Positions 8,333 through 14,780 of a stretch of 35,011 bases of DNA are shown here, in pieces. Both the position numbers and the translations under genes were made by a program. Under the pieces are notes generated by a model. It worked only from the letters and a program-made list of their open reading frames with translations, had not been told where the DNA came from and did not search any database. The first letter of the stretch is position 1. Every line of letters begins with the position of its first letter. Location: NCBI GenBank assembly GCA_964416665.1, contig CAYQFA010000006.1:1-35011 (forward strand), given 5' to 3'. The DNA comes from JAKAGE01 sp964416665. Lineage in GTDB: Bacteria; Patescibacteriota; Minisyncoccia; UBA6257; 2-01-FULL-56-20.

Positions 8333-10336
8333 ATGTTCGATATTGATTCCGTCATAAAAAACGGCCTCATGCGTATAGCTGATGAGCAACAAAAAGACGG
8401 AGGCTTCTTAAGCCTTTCGAGTTTTGATCAAAAGGATTTTACCCGTGCCGTTTCTTATTCCACTACGTTTTTTGCCTCGACTATTCTTTCATGCCTCAAC
8501 GGCGTGGCCGAGCAGCATAAAGAACACAGCTCTCTGGCCGATCCAATACGCACACGGGCGGCGGCGTTCCTCCTTGGAGAAAGAAGCGAGGGCTGGTCGT
8601 TCAATTATTGGACACGGAGCGCAAAAGAACGAAAGGCACTGCCATTTCCGGATGATCTCGATGACACTTTCAGCGCGCTCTTGGCGCTCGCGCAATACGA
8701 TCCAACCATCATTGATGGCGAGGTGCTTGCGGCGGCCACTACCATCCTTACACAAACGGAAACGCAGGAGGGCGGCCCTTATCGTACATGGCTCGTCGCG
8801 GCGCCCGATGAACCATGGGCAGATATTGATCTTGTAGCCAACGGCACAGTTGGCTGTTTTCTCGATCGCATCGGTATACACCTTCCAACCCTTGAGGCCT
8901 TGATAGATGGCGCTTTTACTGATGATAAAATACGATCTCCCTACTATCCAAGCGCGGCGCACGTGCTCTATTTTATTTCACGTTTTTGCAAATCCATCAG
9001 AAACAACCGCACCGCGCAAAGAGCCATAGCGGCAATTTTCGATTTTCGCAAAAAATGCACCACCACCATGACGCCTCTCGAAAACGCCATAACAATAACT
9101 GCCCTTATCAATTGCGGCGCAGCAAAAGAAATAACCCCGGAAGAGATCGAGGGATTTTTAGAAACAATAGCAAAGGAAAAATGGAAACCGTATGCTTTTT
9201 GTATCGATCCGGCACGCGATGGCGCGACATCATATGCCGGCGCACCGGCGCTCACTGCCGCGCTTTGTCTCGAAACATTGGCACTCTATAAAAATGCTGA
9301 CATCGGCAGGAATAAGGGCTATAGCGGCGGAGATGATGAAAAGAAAAAAGAGGATGGCATCCATAGAAAAATAATTGCGATTGCGGGAAATAACGTTCGC
9401 CATGCAGAACTACATACGAGGCTCCACACTATCGCCATGCAAAAAATCGTTGCCGTCACCGACCGCAAGATCACCCTCCTCGCGCACGAATTCAAAGTAG
9501 CGCTTGGAGGGCGTGGCGTGGCGATCGGTCAGGAAACAGTGGACCGGCTCGCGGTCGGCAATCTTTATGGCTGGATAGCCTACACTATTTATGACGATAT
9601 TCTCGATGACGAGGGAGATCCGCTCCTGCTCCCTGTGGCAAATTTTTTCCTTCGTTCATTGACGCATATTTATGAGACGGAAAATATCACGACGTCTGGA
9701 TGCGTATATCTTTTCGACCATATCATGAACACCATCGATGGCGCGAACACGTGGGAACGGTATTATTGCAGGCTATCCGACGACAGAAAAGGCCAGCTCC
9801 CCGAACGGCTCCCCGGCTTCGGCGACTATGAAAATCTTGCGGACCGCAGCATCGGCCACGCGATGGGTCCGCTCGCAGAACTTCTTATCATAGGATATGA
9901 CGCCGGCTCAAAAGAATTCCAAAATATCCTCACCATGTTCCGCCACTATCTTATCGCGCGGCAGCTTCACGACGATGCGCATGATTGGGCGGAGGATCTT
10001 TTGCGCGGACGCGTGAACAGCGTTGGTGCGCTTGTCATTAAAAACTTCCGGGATAAATATCCGCAGCATGCGCACGTCGCTATCGCAGACACGCTTCCCC
10101 TCATGCGAGAATTTTTCTGGGAAGAGGTCATTGATGTGGTGGCGCGACTGATCGATGACCATATCGATGCCGCGCGCCGCGCGCGGGAAAAATCCGACCT
10201 TATCGGTGGTACCAATTTTATGGAAGAGACACTTGCCGCGCTCAAAAGCGGAGCGAAAAAGGCGCTCAGCGAACGCAATGATGCGCTCCTTTTTCTCGCG
10301 CACTACCATCCCGCCGACCCGTCCATCCTCCCTTAA
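8333..10336 (+). CDS. Two-domain terpenoid/isoprenoid synthase-like protein (class II + class I motifs)
   Basis: 667 residues with no close named relative that I recognise. The N-terminal half (~1-325) reads as a helical alpha/alpha-barrel of the terpene cyclase/prenyltransferase type. It has a QQKDGGF repeat start, EGWSFNYW, then PFPDDLDDTFSALLAL with D108-L-D-D-T112, the DxDDT acid motif of class II cyclases, EGGPYRTW and DIDLVANGTVGCFLDRIG. A charged linker (~330-345) follows. The C-terminal half (~345-667) looks like a class I isoprenoid synthase: GWIAYTIYDDILDDEGD (D421-D422-x-x-D425) and, about 126 residues later, RQLHDDAHDWAEDLLRGR (D547-D548-x-x-D551). That spacing is like the two Asp-rich helices of trans-prenyltransferases. 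Proposed role (inference): making and/or cyclising a prenyl diphosphate. One half may be non-catalytic. No signal peptide. It follows the kinase by 12 nt. Confidence 0.65.
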   Translation: MFDIDSVIKNGLMRIADEQQKDGGFLSLSSFDQKDFTRAVSYSTTFFASTILSCLNGVAEQHKEHSSLADPIRTRAAAFLLGERSEGWSFNYWTRSAKERKALPFPDDLDDTFSALLALAQYDPTIIDGEVLAAATTILTQTETQEGGPYRTWLVAAPDEPWADIDLVANGTVGCFLDRIGIHLPTLEALIDGAFTDDKIRSPYYPSAAHVLYFISRFCKSIRNNRTAQRAIAAIFDFRKKCTTTMTPLENAITITALINCGAAKEITPEEIEGFLETIAKEKWKPYAFCIDPARDGATSYAGAPALTAALCLETLALYKNADIGRNKGYSGGDDEKKKEDGIHRKIIAIAGNNVRHAELHTRLHTIAMQKIVAVTDRKITLLAHEFKVALGGRGVAIGQETVDRLAVGNLYGWIAYTIYDDILDDEGDPLLLPVANFFLRSLTHIYETENITTSGCVYLFDHIMNTIDGANTWERYYCRLSDDRKGQLPERLPGFGDYENLADRSIGHAMGPLAELLIIGYDAGSKEFQNILTMFRHYLIARQLHDDAHDWAEDLLRGRVNSVGALVIKNFRDKYPQHAHVAIADTLPLMREFFWEEVIDVVARLIDDHIDAARRAREKSDLIGGTNFMEETLAALKSGAKKALSERNDALLFLAHYHPADPSILP

Positions 10337-10352
10337 GGAATCTTTGCCTTCG

Positions 10353-10361
10353 TGTTATAAT
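10353..10361 (+). promoter_or_regulatory. Extended -10 promoter of mscL
   Basis: TGT-TATAAT ends 9 nt before ATG 10371, giving a predicted leader of 2-3 nt. It separates mscL transcription from the terpenoid-synthase-like gene upstream. Confidence 0.6.
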
Positions 10362-10370
10362 GACACTATT

Positions 10371-10808
10371 ATGGCAATGTTCAAAGAGACCTATCAGGGG
10401 TTCAAGCAGTTCATCCTCCGCGGAAACGTCATTGATCTCGCCGTCGGCGTTATGATAGGCGCCGCGTTCAACAGCACGGTGAACGCGCTCGTAAAAGACC
10501 TTATGACCCCGTTCATCGCCGCCATTGTGCAAAAACCCGACTTCTCGAAGTTTTCCTTCACGATCCACGGCAGCCAATTCCTCTACGGAGATTTCATCAA
10601 TAACATCATCTCGTTCCTTATCCTCGCGATCACGATCTATTTCTTTGTCGTGGTTCCCATCAACAAATTGACCGGAAAGGTCATCGCGCCGGGACCAACA
10701 GCCGGCGGACCGACCAAGGAATGCCCCGAATGTCTTAGTAAGATACCCGCGAAAGCGCGGCGCTGCGCCTACTGCACGGCAATTATCGTGCGTTCGCCAA
10801 AGCGGTAA
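10371..10808 (+). CDS. mscL: Large-conductance mechanosensitive channel with zinc-ribbon tail
   Basis: 145 residues. Residues 1-100 match MscL: FKQFILRGNVIDLAVGVMIGAAFNSTVNALVKDLMTP (N-terminal amphipathic helix and pore helix TM1), a short periplasmic loop with FTIHGSQFLYGDFIN, then TM2 (IISFLILAITIYFFVV). MscL opens under membrane tension to release solutes on osmotic downshock. The usual C-terminal helical bundle is replaced by a zinc-ribbon-like segment, ECPECLSKIPAKARRCAYCT (~120-139), with two CxxC pairs. The start at 10371 follows a promoter box; upstream in-frame codons overlap the previous gene. Confidence 0.92.
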   Translation: MAMFKETYQGFKQFILRGNVIDLAVGVMIGAAFNSTVNALVKDLMTPFIAAIVQKPDFSKFSFTIHGSQFLYGDFINNIISFLILAITIYFFVVVPINKLTGKVIAPGPTAGGPTKECPECLSKIPAKARRCAYCTAIIVRSPKR

Positions 10809-10840
10809 CTTTCAATGATAACGCACCGTTATCTTCAGTA

Positions 10841-12691
10841 ATGGCCGACACCACTAAAAAATCAGTGCGTGCAGGGAGCGTTTTTCGTGAATACAGTCGC
10901 GAAGCGCGCCGATTTCCATGGCTTTTAAGCCTTGTTCTTTTTAGCGCTCTTCTCGCGCAGGCGACGAGCCTCGTCTCCCCTATTTACATGAAGCAGCTTT
11001 TCAATATTCTTGCCGCGCACAACACCGCGCCTGATATTGTTCACCAGCTCCTGATCCTTGTAGGTATCATCGCCGCGATATCGGTCGTGGGTTGGGCCGC
11101 CCAACAAACACAGATATACAGTCTTTCGGTCCTTGAAGCCCGCGCAATGACCAATCTTTACGCGCGTGCTTTCGATTATCTCATTAAACACTCCTATCAA
11201 TTTTTCATATCGCGCTTCAGCGGAACGCTCGCGCGGCGCGTGAGCAAATTTGCGGGATCGTTCGAAACGATCATGGATTCCATCTTTTTTAATTTCTTTC
11301 CCACGGCGGTCTTTGCGCTTGGTGCGGTCATTATCCTATTTTTAAGAAATCACACACTTGGCATCGCACTTGGCATTTGGTTGGTCTGCTTTGTCGCCTT
11401 TCAATTGTTTGTCGCGCGACTTCGCCAGCCGCTTCGCGTCGCCCGGGCTGAAGCGGACAGCAAAATGGTGGGAACGCTTTCTGACGCCATCTCGAACCAG
11501 AACACCATCGCGCTCTTTTCGGGAACGCTCCACGAATCCAAGCTCTTCCAAAACATCGTCGCTATTTGGGAAAAAGCGACCCTTCGTTCATGGAACACCG
11601 ACGAACTGGCTTGGTCCGTTCAGGGTATTTTGATCGTCGGCATCAACATTGGAATTTTATACGGCGCCGTGATCTATTGGCAACGCGGGCTACTTACTAT
11701 CGGCGACTTCGTTCTCATCCAAAGTTATTTACTTGGTCTTTTTAGCCAACTCCTCGGCATCAATCATAATATTCGCCGCTTTTACGATGCCTATGCGGAC
11801 GCGGTCGAAATGGTGGACATCCTCGAAACGCCCCACGAGATCAAGGATCGAGCTGGCGCCGTGCCGCTCACGGTTTCCAAAGGCGTTATTGCTTTTGAGC
11901 ATGTCAATTTCTCCTTCCAAAAAGGGAGGTTGATTCTTAAGGATTTTAATCTCACCATCCCAAGCAACGAAAAGTTGGCCCTCGTGGGACCATCCGGCGC
12001 CGGGAAGACCACAGTGACCAAGTTGCTCTTGCGGTTGTATGAAGTGACGAGCGGCACCATCACGATCGACGGACGGAATATCGCTTCGGTGACGCAGGAC
12101 AGCCTGCGCGACGCCATCGCATTCGTGCCACAGGAGCCGATCCTCTTCCATCGCACGCTTATGGAGAACATCCGCTACGGGCGGCGCGATGCTACGGAAA
12201 CCGAAGTGATCGAAGCATCAAAAAAGGCGCATTGCCATGAGTTCATTTCCGAACTACCGGAGGCCTACCAAACCTACGTCGGCGAACGTGGCGTAAGGCT
12301 CTCAGGCGGGGAACGCCAACGCATCGCCATAGCGCGCGCTATCCTTAAGAACGCCCCCATCTTATTGCTCGACGAGGCAACTTCGAGCCTTGATTCCGAA
12401 TCCGAGGCGCTTATTCAAGATGCTTTGGATACCTTAATGAAAGGAAAAACCGTCGTCGTGATCGCGCACCGGTTATCGACCATTATGCGCATGGACCGGA
12501 TCGTTGTCATTGAAAACGGCACCGTCGTTGCTCAGGGTACCCATAAGAGCCTCTTGAGACAGGGAGGTCTTTATAAAAAGTTATGGAGCATTCAGGCGGG
12601 CGGCTTTCGGGATGATGACCCGACAGAGCAGGAAGACGAAAATCCAGAGCGCTCATCCAAAGATCTGGGCGGAGGCCCCGAAGACAGATAG
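10841..12691 (+). CDS. ABC transporter, fused permease and ATPase (exporter type)
   Basis: 616 residues in the MsbA/LmrA half-transporter layout. Residues ~25-320 form six transmembrane helices with the long cytoplasmic extensions of type IV exporters. The nucleotide-binding domain (~345-585) has Walker A GPSGAGKTT (~383), Q-loop FVPQEPILFH, signature LSGGERQR (~487), Walker B ILLLDEATSSLD (~506) and the H-loop in IAHR (~542). It presumably works as a homodimer exporting a lipid, drug or peptide; the substrate cannot be inferred. The C-terminal ~30 residues are acidic and low-complexity. The gene is convergent with the PAP2 gene, 6 nt apart. Confidence 0.92.
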   Translation: MADTTKKSVRAGSVFREYSREARRFPWLLSLVLFSALLAQATSLVSPIYMKQLFNILAAHNTAPDIVHQLLILVGIIAAISVVGWAAQQTQIYSLSVLEARAMTNLYARAFDYLIKHSYQFFISRFSGTLARRVSKFAGSFETIMDSIFFNFFPTAVFALGAVIILFLRNHTLGIALGIWLVCFVAFQLFVARLRQPLRVARAEADSKMVGTLSDAISNQNTIALFSGTLHESKLFQNIVAIWEKATLRSWNTDELAWSVQGILIVGINIGILYGAVIYWQRGLLTIGDFVLIQSYLLGLFSQLLGINHNIRRFYDAYADAVEMVDILETPHEIKDRAGAVPLTVSKGVIAFEHVNFSFQKGRLILKDFNLTIPSNEKLALVGPSGAGKTTVTKLLLRLYEVTSGTITIDGRNIASVTQDSLRDAIAFVPQEPILFHRTLMENIRYGRRDATETEVIEASKKAHCHEFISELPEAYQTYVGERGVRLSGGERQRIAIARAILKNAPILLLDEATSSLDSESEALIQDALDTLMKGKTVVVIAHRLSTIMRMDRIVVIENGTVVAQGTHKSLLRQGGLYKKLWSIQAGGFRDDDPTEQEDENPERSSKDLGGGPEDR

Positions 12692-12697
12692 AAGCGT

Positions 12698-13243
12698 TTA
12701 AAGTTTAGGATTCAGGGCTTTTCTTGTGTTCCGAAAAAGCCAGTGTACAAACCATGCCGATAAGATTCCCACCGCTGCGCCACCCACAATATCGAGTGGC
12801 CAGTGCACGCCGGCGTAGATTCGCGCAACACCCATAAGCGTCGCGAGGAGAAAGAACCACCATCCCCACTTGCGATTGGCATACCAAACGATCATCGCAA
12901 GCGCGAAGAACCATGCGGCGTGGCCCGACGGGAACGACCATCCGCTCTCACCGAAAAGCGGCGTGAAGTTATAAAAAGAAAACGGCCTTGGGTGATGATA
13001 GAAAAATCGGATGGCCTCCGTTATGATCCCGCGGGAGAGAATGACCGCGAGCGCCCCTTCGCAAAAGAGATAAAGCTTTCGCCGCCAACCTTTCTGGTAA
13101 TAGGCCAATACTAAAAACCCGACCACCAAAAGATATGGCAGCCATTCCGCAAAGGATATCGCAAGAACATCCCAAAACACATTATGATGCCCCGCCGCAT
13201 AAATAAATTGGAACGCGCTCTGATTGAGAGAAAACATATCCAT
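12698..13243 (-). CDS. PAP2-family membrane phosphatase
   Basis: About 181 residues with several membrane helices and the three acid-phosphatase motifs: EAIRFFYHHPRPF (motif 1; the usual Lys appears as Arg), GWSFPSGHAAWFF (motif 2, with the catalytic His) and ARIYAGVHWPLDIVGG (motif 3, with His nucleophile). Family members dephosphorylate lipid phosphates such as undecaprenyl diphosphate or phosphatidylglycerophosphate. Start: a perfect extended -10 box ends at 13246, only 2 nt before ATG 13243 but 8 nt before the third codon pair's ATG at 13237. The true start may therefore be 13237 (MFSLNQSAFQF). Confidence 0.88.
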   Translation of the reverse strand: MDMFSLNQSAFQFIYAAGHHNVFWDVLAISFAEWLPYLLVVGFLVLAYYQKGWRRKLYLFCEGALAVILSRGIITEAIRFFYHHPRPFSFYNFTPLFGESGWSFPSGHAAWFFALAMIVWYANRKWGWWFFLLATLMGVARIYAGVHWPLDIVGGAAVGILSAWFVHWLFRNTRKALNPKL

Positions 13244-13245
13244 CA

Positions 13246-13254
13246 ATTATAGCA
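13246..13254 (-). promoter_or_regulatory. Extended -10 promoter of the PAP2 gene
   Basis: TGC-TATAAT on the minus strand. The predicted transcription start (~13239) falls after ATG 13243 and just before ATG 13237, arguing for the shorter, leaderless reading frame. Confidence 0.6.
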
Positions 13255-13312
13255 TTCCTTTTGATTATAAAAACAGCTTTGATTTTTGACGTTATCCCCC
13301 GCGCGCAGGGAA

Positions 13313-13399
13313 AGAGATACGTGGAAACAGAAAAGGCTTCCGAGACCGTTGCGTCTTCGCAGCAGGTCTCGGAAGCCTTTTCTGTTTCCACGTATCTCT
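13313..13399 (-). terminator. Long perfect hairpin at the 3' end of rpsR
   Basis: Perfect 35-bp inverted repeat (13313-13347 / 13365-13399) with a 17-nt loop that can form a further TGCG/CGCA stem. One base separates it from the rpsR stop codon (13401-13403). No T-run follows on the minus strand. It probably ends or protects the secE-nusG-rpsR transcript. Confidence 0.75.
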
Positions 13400-13400
13400 C

Positions 13401-13604
13401 TTATTTGCGGACGTACGGAAGTAACGCCATGAAGCGCGCCTGTTTGATCGCCGTCGCAAGTTTGCGCTGATGCTTGGCGCAGATGTTCGTGTGGCGTGGG
13501 TCGATGATTTTCGCCTGGCTCGAAACGAACCGGCGCAAAAGGTCGATCTCCTTGTAATCGATATTCTTCAAGTTCTGTGAGCAGAAAAAACACTGTTGTG
13601 ACAT
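13401..13604 (-). CDS. rpsR: 30S ribosomal protein bS18
   Basis: 67 residues covering the conserved bS18 core: CFFCSQNLKNIDYKEIDLLRRFVS, then IDPRHTNICAKHQRKLATAIKQARFMALLPY. It binds 16S rRNA in the small-subunit platform. It retains a CxxC...C...H set typical of zinc-type bS18 and lacks N- and C-terminal extensions. It lies 34 nt downstream of nusG; in most bacteria rpsR sits with rpsF, so this placement is unusual. The stop codon abuts a 35-bp hairpin. Confidence 0.95.
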   Translation of the reverse strand: MSQQCFFCSQNLKNIDYKEIDLLRRFVSSQAKIIDPRHTNICAKHQRKLATAIKQARFMALLPYVRK

Positions 13605-13638
13605 GAAATTTGGTTAAAAATTAAATTATTGACGATGG

Positions 13639-14211
13639 TTAGACCTTTCTGACTTGAAGCGAATCAAGCTCAACCGCAGTATCCCTTCCGAATATCGGCA
13701 CCAGCACCTTGATGCTTCCCCGCTCCTCGTTCACTTCCGCGATCTTGCCGTCGTACTCCTTGAAAGGACCGTCGGTTATTTTTACCAGATCGCCCACCCT
13801 TAAGTCAATGGTCATCTTGCTTTCCTCCTTGCCGGTGCGCGCGAGAAGAAGATCAACTTCCTCCTTTGAGAGCGGCGTCGGCGTGGTGTTGTCCGGCCCA
13901 ACGAACCCGGTCACGCGCGGCGTATTGCGAACCACATACCAGGAATCTTCGGTGAGGATCATCTCTACCAGCACATAGCCCGGATATATCTTCTCTTCGG
14001 TCGTCTGCCGACGGCCCGCCTTCACTTTGGTCGTTTTTTCCTTCGGGACAAGGATGTTGAATATCTTGTCGCTCATGGCGAGTGACTCGACGCGCTGCTT
14101 CAGATAACGAGCGACCGCCTCTTCGTAGCCGGAATAAGTCTGCACCGCATACCATTGACGGGTCCGCGATTTTTCGATCTGCCCTTTTGACTGGGGAACG
14201 TGCAACGCCAT
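13639..14211 (-). CDS. nusG: Transcription termination/antitermination factor NusG
   Basis: 190 residues. An NGN domain (~17-125) has RQWYAVQTYSGYEEAVARYL, EEKIYPGYVLVEM and TPRVTGFVG. A KOW domain (~138-190) has LRVGDLVKITDGPFKEYDGKIAEVN. NusG binds RNA polymerase and couples transcription to translation or termination. It follows secE by 2 nt, the classic secE-nusG pair. Confidence 0.96.
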   Translation of the reverse strand: MALHVPQSKGQIEKSRTRQWYAVQTYSGYEEAVARYLKQRVESLAMSDKIFNILVPKEKTTKVKAGRRQTTEEKIYPGYVLVEMILTEDSWYVVRNTPRVTGFVGPDNTTPTPLSKEEVDLLLARTGKEESKMTIDLRVGDLVKITDGPFKEYDGKIAEVNEERGSIKVLVPIFGRDTAVELDSLQVRKV

Positions 14212-14213
14212 AG

Positions 14214-14405
14214 CTATGATTGTAAAACGATCTTTTTAATAAGGAACGAGAAAAGATAATCAAACGAACCCAAAAACGCGGCGAGACCGACCGAAATACC
14301 GATGACGATGGTCGTAAGACGGATCGCTTCGTCGCGTGTGGGCCAGTTTACGTGGCGCAACTCCTGCCGTGATTCAGAAAAAAACTTTTTTATGCGTGCA
14401 AACAT
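14214..14405 (-). CDS. secE: Preprotein translocase subunit SecE
   Basis: 63 residues from ATG 14405: a basic N-terminus (MFARIKKFFSESRQELRHVNWPTRDEA), which is the conserved amphipathic helix with the HVNWPTRDE motif, then one transmembrane helix (TIVIGISVGLAAFLGSFDYLFSFLI). It clamps the SecY channel. An in-frame upstream start at 14423 lies inside the promoter and is rejected. nusG follows after 2 nt. Confidence 0.95.
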   Translation of the reverse strand: MFARIKKFFSESRQELRHVNWPTRDEAIRLTTIVIGISVGLAAFLGSFDYLFSFLIKKIVLQS

Positions 14406-14413
14406 TGTTATAG

Positions 14414-14442
14414 AGTATAGCACTGGTGAGGCTTGGCGTCAA
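14414..14442 (-). promoter_or_regulatory. Strong promoter of secE-nusG-rpsR
   Basis: -35 TTGACG (14437-14442), 17-nt spacer, -10 TATACT (14414-14419) preceded by TGC. The -10 ends 8 nt before the secE ATG, so the leader is 1-2 nt at most. This is the best consensus promoter in the window. Confidence 0.8.
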
Positions 14443-14467
14443 TCAAAACGGCCATGTCCGGGGCACA

Positions 14468-14502
14468 CGCCCAGACCGTGTTCGAATAACATAGCCTGGG
14501 CG
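14468..14502. repeat. Imperfect hairpin between secE promoter and tRNA-like gene
   Basis: CGCCCAG (14468-14474) pairs with CTGGGCG (14496-14502), and a TGTT/AACA stem can form inside. There is no T-run. It may mark the 3' side of the tRNA-like transcript. Confidence 0.35.
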
Positions 14503-14508
14503 CGCCGG

Positions 14509-14582
14509 TGGACCCGGCGGGAGTCGAACCCAGCTTTCCTCGTTTGTCGAAAGCGAGGTCTTACCGTATAGATGACGGGCCC
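14509..14582 (-). tRNA. tRNA-like gene with aberrant anticodon arm (isotype unassigned, Glu-like body)
   Basis: Seen on the minus strand: a 7-bp acceptor stem (GGGCCCG / CGGGTCC, one G-U), a discriminator A, D-arm signals (A14, GG, A21) and a perfect T-loop GGTTCGACTCCC. Total length is 74 nt. Acceptor and D-arm resemble tRNA-Glu. The anticodon region (14534-14560) does not fold into a normal 5-bp stem with a 7-nt loop: the obvious CCTCG/CGAGG stem encloses 11 nt, and the alternative stem has a C-A mismatch and would give anticodon CGA without a serine-type long arm. The T-stem also has a C-C mismatch. CCA is not encoded. It may be a degenerate or an unusual tRNA. Confidence 0.5.
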
Positions 14583-14635
14583 ATGCCCACCGGCAAAGAC
14601 AGTTTAACGAAGAGACTATAAAGAATATCTAAAAC

Positions 14636-14657
14636 AAAAACAGCCCCAAAAGGAGCT
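14636..14657 (-). terminator. Rho-independent terminator downstream of gyrB / candidate sRNA
   Basis: On the minus strand AGCTCC-TTTT-GGGGCT (14642-14657, one G-U pair) is followed directly by GTTTTTG and more T residues. It would end gyrB transcription or the small RNA placed between. Confidence 0.7.
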
Positions 14658-14710
14658 ATTTTTGCGACAAACGAGTTGGACCCGCCATCTTGGCAGAACC
14701 TCGCTTCGCC
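14640..14710 (-). ncRNA. Candidate small RNA between gyrB and the tRNA-like gene
   Basis: A promoter-like pair TTGACT (14737-14742) and TAAAAT (14715-14720), spacer 16 nt, points at a start near 14708-14710. A terminator ends it near 14640, giving ~70 nt. The RNA would fold with GCGA...CGAG pairing CTCG...TCGC around an inner GCC/GGC hairpin. Both stem arms are complementary to arms of the tRNA-like gene's anticodon region (11-nt perfect match for one). No known RNA family is recognised. Confidence 0.3.
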
Positions 14711-14780
14711 TATTATTTTATGCCGCGCAGAAAAAAAGTCAAAAATAATTTAATGATTTTTTAATGATGGCGGGAATTCT

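Noticed and set aside
14640..14710. T-box riboswitch or SRP RNA as identity of the candidate sRNA
   Set aside because: The T-box consensus and the SRP GGAA-tetraloop core are not present.
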